The translations under genes and the position numbers were made by a program. Under the pieces are notes generated by a model. It did no database searches and had not been told where the DNA came from. It was given only the letters and a program-made list of their open reading frames with translations. A stretch of DNA of 64,000 nt, taken from assembly GCF_000003815.2 (NCBI RefSeq), contig NC_049994.1, forward strand, positions 12,776,662 to 12,840,661. Direction: 5' to 3'. This stretch comes from Branchiostoma floridae. Taxonomy: Eukaryota > Chordata > Leptocardii > Amphioxiformes > Branchiostomatidae. Shown one piece after another: positions 22,401 through 34,500 of the stretch (positions are counted from its first letter, which is position 1; every line of letters begins with the position of its first letter).

Positions 22401-25400
22401 GGAAGTGACAACCATTATCTATACTGAAGCTCTGCCGTGTGAGCTGGTTATTACTGGAGATGTAATAGTGTGCCTCTATGTCAGATGAGATGAAGAACAT
22501 TAGTAGAGATGGTTATGGAAATGGAATCTCCAAGCAGATGTTGAGGGTGGAAATTGTTATGTAAGGTGCAGTGAGGTGGAAGTTATAACTATTATCTTAC
22601 CTGTAGGTCTGTCGTGTGAGCTGATTACTGGAGATGTAATAGTGTGCCTCTATGTCAGATGAAATAAAGTTAACATTAATAAAGATGGTTATGGAAATTG
22701 AATCTCCAAGCAGATGTTGGGGGTGGAAAATTGTAATGTGAGTTGTAGGGAGGTAAAGGTTACAACAGAACTATTACTAGTATCTGCCCTGTAGTTCTGT
22801 TGTTTGAGTTGATAACTGGAGGATTTAATACTTTGCCTTTATGTCAGATGAGATGAATATAGCACCAATACTAGAGATGGTATATATAGCCTTTTATAGG
22901 TTATGGAAATTTGATCTCCAAGCAGATGTTGGGGGTGGAAAATTGCAATGTTTTCTGACTGGCCCCCTTTTCTAGGCCAACCCAACATACTGCTTACTGT
23001 GATTAATTATTTTGCAAAATCTTCTACTTTTATTACCAGGTACCTTCATTCTTTGACTATGAAAACATGTATATTACACAATATTTTCACATTTTAGTGA
23101 TCAAATGTTGTTCCAAAGAAGGTTTGAAAGAAACAAAAACAGCATAGCAGTTGTCTTGCCCACCACCAAAAGTAAAAGTAGATGGTTGTACAAAAACCTT
23201 TTTACCATCTACAAATATGTGACAGCAGCCAACATAAAAGTCTTCCACTTTCAAAGTAATATATAAATGACTCGTTGTGTTGACTTGCTCTTCGAATAGC
23301 CCCCTATCTAAGCTATGTAAATCGATCCAGTGGAGTAAAAATCATTTCCAGGGAGAAGCTGAAGACGTTTGTAAACATGAAACAAATAACTGACGTTAGT
23401 GCTTCCCATAGTTACCGTTTAAGTATGGCGTGGTCAATCTAACGTTACATATTTGCTTGATTAGGTTATTGCTGGTCAGGTAGAAAAAAGTTGTTCAATA
23501 ATCAATTATGTACAAGGAATGTCGTACAACTTAAGTGTATAATGTTTGAAATGCAGTTAAGAACACTTCAGAAATTCATTTTGGGAGAGTCTTTTTTTCT
23601 GAAAATGATTAGTTTTAGAAAAGGTAAATAGAAGTTTCATTTTCTGTCAATTTCTCCATGAAGCTATATCATGTTTAAACTTGAGGTCATGCTGTATGAG
23701 GTCAAGCTGGTTCTATAATCTGTTTATTGGCCAGGTAGGTTAACAATTAACCTGTGGCATGTTGCAACGGTCGGTGTCATTGATTAGACTGAACAAAACA
23801 ATACAGGTCTTATGAGTATTATCATAGTGGTAGGGATGGAATTTTTTTTAAATGTTGATCATGATAGAATTCTATCTAGTTGATGTTAGAGTAGACAGAA
23901 AATTTGAATGCCCTACCATTAAAAAGGTTTCATGTAAGAATTAAAAAAGATGCAAAACTTCTATTACTGTAACAAAATTAAAGGAAGTGTTTTCAAGAAT
24001 AAAAGCTACTAGTAATATTTTCACCCAACAACTCCCTCTTAGACTTAGATTTCTTATGATTCTTCATCCTTCCTTTAACTGTCTGATACTACATGTAGAT
24101 ATATATATATATAGTCTGAGTTTATAGTATCTTCAAAACTCTACACCTGTCATATTATTATAAGTACAGAATGTCCACACACTATACATGATGATGTAAT
24201 AAGTATGACTCAGTCTGTTTGTTTATATGACCTGTCCAGGACATCCGGGCTGATCGTCACATTTTCAGTTCTCGGACAGGAAAGTACTGCATCATGAATT
24301 CAAACATTCGAAAAGTGTTTGTTGAATTTTACATTTTGTTTTTATCGAAGACGTTATATTAAAGTTTTGTTCAAGTACTGTTACTGAAAAATGCAAGTTA
24401 CAATGTTGCCTTACAAAAATATTGAGAGCCTAAACACAATTTAATAAGAAAATGTTCCAATGAAGATTTTTCAAAAGAAAGAAATTAATTCCATGTCATA
24501 TCTTGTTAACTTAAAAAACGTTTCCCTTGAGAGAAATATGATATTTTCTGTTTGACGCCACATCACAATTACTAGACCTAGCAACTGCCAAGTTTACAAA
24601 CTGTGTATTGTCAGTGCCTGCTCCCTTTTTCCCTAGTGAAAAATTTGGCATAACATTCAATCTTTCACCTCCCTTGCCACACAATGGCAATAGTGTGCTT
24701 GAGTTGCTCAACATAGCAGACTTGTATTACGTTACACGAGGTATTGTGTAGGACTAGGAGACCCCCTTTGTCGGACTTGACCTGACAACTTTGGTCAAGA
24801 GCTATTATGTGTAAAAGAAGGACCCCCTGAACTAGTTTGGGTCGGGTTATGTGGTAAAAGAAATAACTGTCATGCAGTTTTAAATGTCAAAACTAACAGC
24901 ATGGAAGTTTTCCCTACCATTTACTGCCAAATCTTTGCTAAATGCACACAATTTAAACCTTTCTACAGAGCAAATTTAAACATGTCATACAAATACCAGG
25001 GGCAATATAAGAAATGATGTTTATCTTAACTGGTACTTTGCCAGGGTTTACAACTTAGATGTGGTTACAGCACAGTAATGCCTTGTGGTCCTGGTATAGT
25101 TGACTCAGAATTTAAGAGATTGAGAAACTTAACACCGATTTCCTCACTCCACTCAGGTGAAAATGAGTACCAGTAAGCTTTAAATTTGTGCAGGGATGTA
25201 GGGAGGATGCAGATGGTAAAATCACTCTTTATTGCACTTAGTGGTGGTGGAAGAGAGCTTCATCAACCTGTCAATATGGCACATAATATGACATATTCCT
25301 TGTCAATGACTTCCCTTCCTGTCAAATGTAGAAGTACTAGTATCCAAACAGTGGATGATTTTAAAGATTTAGTAATAATGTATTTGGTTCAAGATCACTT

Positions 25401-28400
25401 TTTGCAGATTGAATAATGCTAGTTCACTTTTATCCACAGCGTAATTTATTCGTTGTTTTTAAAAACGGGGTATTAATTGGTATCATTACTATCAAGTCAT
25501 CGGTCGGTGGTTTCAAATTGCAATTTTTTTCAGAATATTGCAGTTTGAAACCCGGTGACCAGTCAACTTGATCCTAATAACCCCTAAATACTAATGTTAC
25601 AACCAATACAGGTTACCCCGCAGATAAAGGTGAACTAAGAATGTCATGTCTTTGGTACTATACTGTAGCTATTGTTAGTTTTTAAAGGAGAAAGATTGGA
25701 TTCATTGATGTATGAATGTAAAGGAAACATCAGAACAGTACTGTGCAGGTGGTTTACAATTTACACGTTTCATTTACATTGTACATGTAATGTTAAAACA
25801 GTAATGCCTTCATTCGAGGAATTTTGAGATAAAGAAACTGTTTTTGTAACAATGTTGTACACATGAGTCATGGTAAGTACTTTTCACGGTGTCAAAGGGC
25901 GCCATCACTACAGTTAGGTGATGTTTACCAAACAGGTGGGGCATTTATCGGTATATCAACTTGGATCTGACCATCACAGAGTTATGGGGGTGTTCCTTCT
26001 TTTTTTTTCATAATCTAAAAAGTAGATAGTTTATACTTCTAATAAAAAAGTTCTATGGCACTGTAGAATTTCTTTTGCTTGACATACACTTTCTACAACA
26101 GTTGTGCTTGTTTTCTGTCAATTTATTGGTTGAAGTTAACAGTATGAGCTTTTAAAGAATGAGCAAGCCAGCCATTGAACTCAAACTGTGGAATGTTGAT
26201 GTGAAATTGAAACTAGCAAACTGCATATTCATTTCGTGGTACGAGCGGGAACGTTTTGTTGTGTTCACAGTAGAAACAAGTTTTGTTCAGGAAATGAAAA
26301 GGATTCTAATCTTGATTGCAAAATGCATGATTGTGCAAATGTAGCCTGGATGCCAGACACAGGCCAGCTCCTTGGATCTCGGGCAAAAGGAAATTTGATT
26401 ACTACTACAGAATCCCTGAGTGAGGACCCTGAGCTTGTCAACTGCTAATTGGGACAGGCCCGATACTTTGGGAGCAATTGACATTTCTCCCCCAGCCGAA
26501 GGGTATAGCCAAAAGAATTGATACTGACTACTTTGCCCTGGATCTGGCATCTGGGCAAAAATCCATGTCCCTGACTGGTTTTTAGAACAGTCCAATTTTC
26601 AAAAACTGCATTGATTTTACTTTAGTTAGAAATTTGTATGCTGTTCCTGCTATATTAATAACTTCAAACAAACACTGTTTTGTCAACAATTCTACCCACT
26701 GAAATGTTTGTTCAGAACTGTGTTGTCAGTACACCAACTTAGCTGATATATTAATGATGATGTATTTTCTCTGTAACAGGTACACAAAATGCTACTACCG
26801 AAGCAATGGCAACTACAGTGGTGGTATCTACTGTGGTAGCAACAACACAACAGGTAAGTTAACATAAACAGTCTATGAAATCTGCCAGGTTCCTTTACTA
26901 GTAGGCTAGTATTAGTAACGCTAGTTCACAATTATCATTGGGGTAACCTATATAAGTTTTTGTACAGGGTATTTACAGATATCAAGTTTTAAAGGACAGT
27001 CACTTCAAACTGTAATATTTTTAAAACATTGCAATTTGAAACGACAGTCTGTCGATTGATATCCCTAAATACCCTCATTTAAAAACAACAGATATAAGTT
27101 ACCCTGTGGATAAAGGTGGGCTAGCGTTAAGACTTATACTTACTTACAAAAAAAGTGGTGTTATCGAGGGCTCAGGCCTTCTCAAGATGACTCTTGAAAC
27201 CTGGATTTCTGAAAGGTGCATATCAATACAATAGGGGATTTATAACTGATGTTGCATAAGTAGATGATGTAGATCTCTTTCAATTCACTTTTTTTCTGTA
27301 AAAGTTGAAATTGGTGGTTTTAAGATACCCATGAACAAATTATGAAAGTTAAAGTCTAACTTAGCTACATGTCATATCTGGGAGAGAATCATAAGCAGTC
27401 AAAATCCTTTATTTAGGCTCTCTAGTGAAGGGTTGAGTAGGTAAAGTTTCTAGAGAGGTATATATGGTATCTTGACAGTTGTCATTAGAATATGATGAAT
27501 TGTATGTTATGGCAAAAGTATAATATATCAGCCATTGATATCTGTTATGTATCATGATTGTGTTTTTTTGTTTTCTTCAGAATACCACAACTGCAGCGCA
27601 ACCAACAACTGGAGGTAAATGCTGTGTATTAACTGTTATTATGAAGTAGATTTTTAAAATTGTGCACATGTTTGTGATTAATTGTGCAGATCTTGATTAG
27701 TTATTATACTGTTTGTATAAAGATGACTAGACCCCTCTGTAAGTGACCCCAGGGCTTTTTAAAGGGAGATATACATTGCCCCTATACTCTGAAAAATGTA
27801 GGAGGAGTTTAACTTTTCTTATAGATAAAACATGTACAATGTACAATCTATCCTTTGAAATTGTTGCATCATTTCCTGCACAAGGAATAATGAATTTTTC
27901 ATAGCTCCTGATGTTTCATAAAAGAAGAAGTATGAAGTATGAAACTGAACTGAACTGAAGATGTGTTTGTGACTCGAATCATTTTGTCTATCCATCTATC
28001 TTTATGGATTGATTGATTTTCTATCTGAATAGTCATTAAGGCTTTAATTTAAGTCTCAATTGTCAAACTTCTGCATATAAAGTTTCAGTTTCAGTAAAAG
28101 AACCCAACACACTTATCAAAAAGAGTAGGGTGTGATGACACAGTGTGCTTGGTTGAAAAGGTGTGCCATGACGAGGCCAATGTGGGTCAGCTGCACAAAT
28201 AAATCTGAGACTCTACCCAAGGTCCCTTCTACTACTGACTAACTTCACACTTAAAGTTCTAGATCTCGGTGTGTGGATGCATTTCCCTTTTTTATTGGCA
28301 GGTAATACAACTGCTGCAGGTGCTACACCTGCAGGAAACACAACAGCATCAGTGGCACCTACAGCTGCAGCAAGCACATCTGTAGCAAGTACAGCTAATA

Positions 28401-28523
28401 TAAGTACAGCTGCAGCAGCTACAACTCAGCTATCTACAGATGCTGCTGCAACCACCAATGCAACTACCACGACCAAGAAAACCACTGTCATGGCAACGAC
28501 CACACCCCTTGTCACAACTACAG
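19464..28523 (+). CDS. EGF/SEA gene, exons 1-4: signal peptide and mucin-like region
   Basis: Exon 1 (19464-19599) codes [19 protein letters not shown], a clear signal peptide, then [20 protein letters not shown]. Exon 2 (26780-26853), exon 3 (27581-27614) and exon 4 (28302-28523) add Thr, Ala, Ser and Asn-rich sequence such as [19 protein letters not shown] and [19 protein letters not shown]. Phases 1, 0, 1, 1 agree throughout. Several N-x-T sites and dense Thr predict heavy glycosylation. Low-complexity exons of this kind are easily missed, so others may exist. Confidence 0.75.
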
Positions 28524-31500
28524 GTCTGCTTTCTGAATTTAGTTAGGGACATGTTAGTGATAAGAGGGGGGTGGGTGTAAGATGCATTAAGAAGATAAGT
28601 AAATAGCTTGAACAAGACTTGGTATTGACAGGAGAAAATGCAAGACAACAACATCAATAACGAATCATATCAATTATGAATTGCCAGCGACAAAATTTTC
28701 ATCAAAGTTGAAATTGAAATCATAGACTGAGTTTGTAGACCACAGAATCATGGGTAAAGCAGGGGGCAAGGGACACATCACCATGACTACAAATATCAAC
28801 ACTGCATTATCCCTGTTCTCCATTTTTCCCATCATGAGAAGGAATCCATAAACTCTGTAAATGTCGTGGGCAATCAAATGCACTGCCTGAAAAGCCTCAT
28901 TTCCAGGATGGAAACTGACTTACACAGTCCTGGAAATTAAACATGTCCTTCAAAATCCGGAGGTTTCATGCCTGCAAACGAGACGTGTACAGTCCTTTAC
29001 ATGTCCTAGAATCTCGCGGAAACGAACCATTTCTGTGTGCAGGACGTGTAAAGGGCTTGAAATACCCTTACAGATTCCCTTGAAACAACCTTACACAACA
29101 GGACATGAGCCGTGTGTTGCACTGTGTGTTGGCGGAATATGCATACATTAGCGGCCAATTACCACCTAATTATATTTCCCCGGTCTGCCTCACCCAGTGC
29201 ATCCCTTTTGTCATGGAAAAAGGCGTCGAGAGATCTGACGCCCTCCCCCCCCCCCCCCCCCAAAAAAAACAGCCCCGTTCCGAAGACTGCAAGGGAGTCT
29301 AGGTGATACAGTTGTCGTTCCTAGATGAGGGTGGTTTCGCTACCCAAACATGAGAGCCGTTTCGATATTCCTCCGCACTATTTCCGTCGAAAGCAAAGTC
29401 AAATGCCGACTGCAATATCATCGCTACAGTTGTATACGGAAGTTCCTTGATCCTTGAAGCCATGGGAGAGAACTTTGGCCCGACGGTGGTCCTGTTATTA
29501 TTAGTTGCAGCTGACGTCCTGTCGTCCTGTTCCGCGATCTTGAGTAGAAACTCCTTGCTGATGTAAAATAATGACCAATGTTCCTCGGTACCATCAGATA
29601 ACGCACCCTGGTATATAGACACACTTGGACAGCAAGAACGCACATCCACACGCAAAGACGCGGAATTCACAATACCAGCTCAACTGAAGATTTTGAAAAT
29701 TGTGACTGGCACGTTGATTGGCCGAAGGTTTGACCCTATAATTGTGCGAGGAGAAATTCTATTGGCTTTTTCTGAAGAATTTGCATGGGCACAGACACAA
29801 AGAGCTGTGAACTACTGCTAGTACCAGCCATGATGTCTATTGTTACAATCACGTCAAGGAGGTTGTTTGAGCTGCCTGATTACCCGTATTTCACTTCACA
29901 GTAAAACAATACCTGCCTAGAAAGATGTGAAACATGCCGCTGTGATTATCAACAGCTTGAAACATCGGTAGAAATTTAACGTTCAACGTTGTCATTTAGT
30001 TTGTACAATCAAGAACATAACCCGGGACAAAAATTTAGTACATCGAGTCAAGGAGGTTATATCTTAACATAGATCATTTCACTCAGTTTGTGCGTCGACA
30101 GCAGCCAAAGTTAGAGACAGTAACCAAGAAAATGGACTGTATTTTGTCCCGTGTTCTCTCTATTCTTTTGACAAAAAGCTGCCCATAAATCAGATCGCAG
30201 TCCTATGTTTTCCCTATGTCCAACGTCGTTTCAGTTCAACTTCCTCGCTATGACGCGACAGGCACTCTATAAAAACATCGTACATCACTAGTCAGGGCTC
30301 CAGACTAACTTTTTGACCTAGGAGCGTGGCGCTCCTAACTCTTAAAACTTAGGAGCGCCAGCAAAAAGTTAGGAGCACAAGCTAACGTCTTAAGCCATAC
30401 AAAGTATTACTCCTATAAATCAATGTTTTAAACCTGGATTAAGTATTTGCATAGATTATAACAGAAAAAGCATTGATCCTGTACAAAATGCTTGTTTGAA
30501 CCTTTATTCATGAATGCTCAAATCAGCCGGCGTGTTGCTTGATTTTTCTAATCGCGGATTAGTTCTGCAGCCATTACTACATACATTGTATAAACCTACG
30601 TTTAGGTTCAGGTCCAGATAAGAATCCGGAGTTTACTTTTAGGTTCAGGTCCAGACCTAATGAGTCCGGACCTTAATCCATGGCATTGAATATTAGGGGT
30701 GTTACACAGTAAGGCAGTAACCAAACAAGAAACAACAAAATACATGAGATCATTTTCAAGTAATATAACACTGATTTCTTACAATATAATATTTCATGAG
30801 TTAATACATACAATCAGGGAAAGTAAATTTAACTTACTGCCAAAGGTTAAACTTGACTGCTGTTACATATACTATAAACAACAAACTAAAGAAGTCTACA
30901 AGAAAATCTGCAAACCAACAGAGGAGAAAGTGTAGCCAGGACTGTCAGGTACATCTTGTATTTCTTTTGTGTATCTACTTTGTTAAGAATATAGCTGAAA
31001 ATAGATGCACTAAAAAATTAGAGGTTTACTTGTAGCCTTTAACATCAGTGTTAACTTATATAGAAAAATCTGTGTACAAACAGTTCATTATTTCAGTTGA
31101 AAAATATAGCAAAAAAAATGTGTTCGAAGGGCAAATTAAGCGAACTTTTTCCAACAAACAACATCCATTTATCAGTCTTTTGAAAATAAAGACTACAACA
31201 AAAGTATTATCTCAAGGAACCGTGAAAAAATCGCGACCTCCGTTCAACATTTTCTACGAATTCAGTGCCGACACCGAACCGCCCCCCTCCCCAGTTTGTC
31301 ATCGTCACATTAGCTGTTGTTTTTCCCGCATTCCACCGACAAAAAAACTCCAAAACAATCCTATACATGTACTTATCACCAAGGACTTTAGGCATTCGAT
31401 GAGTTTTCGTCAAAGTTACACGCTTTCGAAGCTTTCCTGCGTGATTTTTCCCGCGAAAACAGCGGGGATATCAGATATTCCACCAATAATGGCGGCCGGG

Positions 31501-34500
31501 CGAGCTACGTCACGCCGAAATGGCCAATGGGGTGCGACTCTCGCGATTCGCGAGATGTGAGTTACTGCGAGATTTGCGCGAGATTTGAATTAGAATCAAA
31601 ATGGCGGCTCGGTGAAAGGTGGAATCGGCAAATTTTGAACTTTGAGCGAAGTTTTCGGGGGGAAAATAAGGGCGTATCAAAGGCGTACATCCAAAAAACA
31701 GGGCGTACATTTTGTGCTTTTTTTTAGCAAAGGCCGTACATTGTACGCCCGTACGGATGGCTAGCTAAAAGCCTGCCTGAACCGAAACGTTTTTGCAAGT
31801 CCAGAACCGGTCCGGCGTACCGGCAAGCTTTATGTTTTGCTCATTTTTTATTGGCGCGCCGTGCGACCATCATTTCAAAAATAGGCGCATTATTAAAATT
31901 ACGGTCGCGATGCGACCAAATCTAGTCGCAGTCACGAGCCCTGCTAGTTTACGAATTTCCAAATTAAACTTCTTTGGTTAGTTTATTTTCCTAGCTCTTC
32001 ATACAAAGGGGGCAGATCACATAACTGATTATCGCGATACACGCAGAAGTCTATTGCAGCAGTTTAGATTTATGTATGTTGAAACAGAATCTCAGTGTGA
32101 GTGCAAAATGATTAAAGAAGAAATAAGAATGATTCAATGAACGCTGGGTGTTTGTGGCCTTTGTCTGCGCTAGACAATGCAATACACATCCGGCTAACGA
32201 ACTGCTGTTTATGTAATGAAAATGACGAGTTTGTTTAAGCAAGGAAGTTGAAACCTCCTTGGTTTAAGACATACTTTCCTATTTATAACATAAGCCAAGA
32301 TCTATCCCTAGCATTTATTTCTTTCCGACATGTAGAAATGAATATGAATGGCCCGTCCAATACGCGCCGACCGTAGGATTTCCAAATAAGTTGGAAATAT
32401 CGGGCCAAACAAATCACAGCTTCATTAATTATGACTGTTTTTTTTTAGTATTTTGTAGACCTTTCTTTCTGACCTTGATTGTATTCCTAAAAATGTGGAT
32501 GTCGTTTCTTTTTATAGTTGTATTTTGTTCCACTTTGTTCTGTCAGACGATGTCACGGGTAGACATACCAACCATTCAATACCCCCCGACACTCCCCCTT
32601 ATTTTGTGTTTAAAATGTAAACCTCATTGCTTATTAATTGTCCAAGCATAGCCTAGGCTGGGTTGCAGGGGTAGTAGTTGCCGTAAACAGTAAACCCGCG
32701 ACCCAAGCTTGGCTTTGAGAATAGGCGCCGCCAAGCCTTTGTCTGCCTATTTCCCCTACACGTCTGGTGTAAGGGTCCTAGAAATTCCTGTACAAGCGCG
32801 AGTCCAGGTATGTAAGAAAAAAACAAGGACATTACACGCCGAACCAGGAAAGTCATGTACACAGCCAGGACACAGAACATTTCACAGGTGTGTAAGTCCC
32901 TTGAAACACCTGGAAATTATTGATTTCGTGCAGTGATGTTATCCCCATTCAAAGTTATGGTCATTGTTCTCACACTGAAGAAATGTAAATATCGGTTATG
33001 CTTCTTTATTTGACAGAAGTGGATCTGTGCTTGACCGCTCCCTGCCAGCATGGCGGCAACTGCTCGAAGGTTCCTGGTGGATACATGTGTGACTGCACTG
33101 GGACTGGCTACACGGGCAAGAACTGCACTGAAGGTCGGTGGTTGGATGTTGTGTTTGTCAAACCAGTTTGGAATAATTTCGATATGCCAAAGAAGTGCTG
33201 TGGAGTAATGTTTTGGCTTGTTTGCTTATTGCTTGTCATCCTCTCTAGATCTGTCACTCCCTCTCTGTCACTGTTGTTATATGTGTGTGGTCATTCGTGT
33301 GTGTGTATGTTTGTGTGTCTTTGAGTTGTCATGTACATGTTTTTGTATATCCATGTGCTTTTGTGTGTGTTTCTCAGTGTGTGTGTGTCTTAAAGCTTGA
33401 CGTGTTTGTGCATGCATGTGTGTGTGTATCTTTCTATCAATTTGTAACTTACACAATGCAGCATTGCTATACATCCTCGGTGCTGCTATTTCTGCCCATG
33501 CTTAGATATGCTGCTATTTCTGCCTATGCGTAGATAAAGCATATTAATAATATTTGCTGCTATTCGATTACAATCAAATATTAGTAATGACAGTAAGTAA
33601 CAGTAAATATTAGGTAAGATAGAATAGTTAATATACACTTCAAAAACAGTGGCAGCTAGAACATTATTGAGAAGCTAATAGTAAGAGGTTACAACTAGAT
33701 GGAGACAGAGGCACAGCTGGAGGTAATCTTTTATTAGATGTCACTTACTTTTGAAGTGCATCTGAAAGTTGCCTATTGGCTATTGATGACAAAGTCATGG
33801 TCTGGTGAACCCTGGAGCAGTTTAGTAAGACGTTGCTGTATGAGGCATTCAACAGTAGAGGTGAGTTTGCTGTGTAGCAAGTTGGTATATGTGATCTGTG
33901 TCAGAAGAAGCCCCACAGACACATTGTTTGCCCTTGATGTTCATCTTGTACAACATACTGTTCAGTTGATACTTACCCATGCGTAGCCTGGCAGCTTGGA
34001 AGTTACTCTGCCATGGGCTGAGTAGTCGGTAAGTTTGGTGGTCATGCCTAATTGAGGTGAACAGGTGCTTTTTGCTTACTCTATTGAAATCGACGAGGCT
34101 GCGGGCATCTCTGACTGTCTGAGGTAATTTGTAAAAATTTCATAGGTCTGGGTCCAGCAATGAGGAACACGAAGGTGAGTGTTGTTGCATAATTGTAGAT
34201 GTGTGGCAGACTGGGCACTTCTTGTTGATGGAGTAAGCAACTGTAGATGTGGTGATAAGGGGTGAAGTCTGCCATTTCTGATGGCCTTGTTGGGTTTTAT
34301 GGTAATAGAATGGGACAAGACTCTAAATTGAGACAAGACTCTAATTGTATGCTGTAAAGGTTGTTAAATCTATTCAACAGCCAACCAAAGGCCTGAATTT
34401 ATAACCATTTCATTGCCTGCAGACGTGGATGAGTGCCAGACAGGTGGCCACATGTGCGACGGCAACGCCACCTGCACAAACACTGTGGGAAGTTACAACT

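Larger units (their letters stand above)
19600..26779. other. Long first intron of the EGF/SEA gene, no supported exon
   Basis: AT-rich, with the CpG-rich block above, a two-unit direct repeat CTTTCAGTCTCG-(A/T)AAAATTTC at 20170-20238, the foldback element at 21431-21745, the three-unit tandem repeat at 22380-22950 and MITE copy A at 25416-25638. No other coding signal was recognised. Confidence 0.5.
28524..33016. other. Intron of the EGF/SEA gene with repeats
   Basis: Holds an unexplained minus-strand open frame (29302-29670), a C-run next to an A-run near 29246-29268, and the terminal-inverted-repeat element at 30293-31943. 28915-29106 and 32790-32930 share the style of short CCTGGAAAT / ACATGTCC motifs, perhaps a diffuse repeat. 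No exon of the host gene was recognised. Confidence 0.45.

Noticed and set aside
31048-31560. 170-codon plus-strand ORF
   Set aside because: Lies inside the 30293-31943 element and shows no transposase or other motif; composition is not protein-like.
33277-33533. Overlapping Cys/Val-rich and His/Thr-rich ORFs
   Set aside because: Products of the (TG)n tract.
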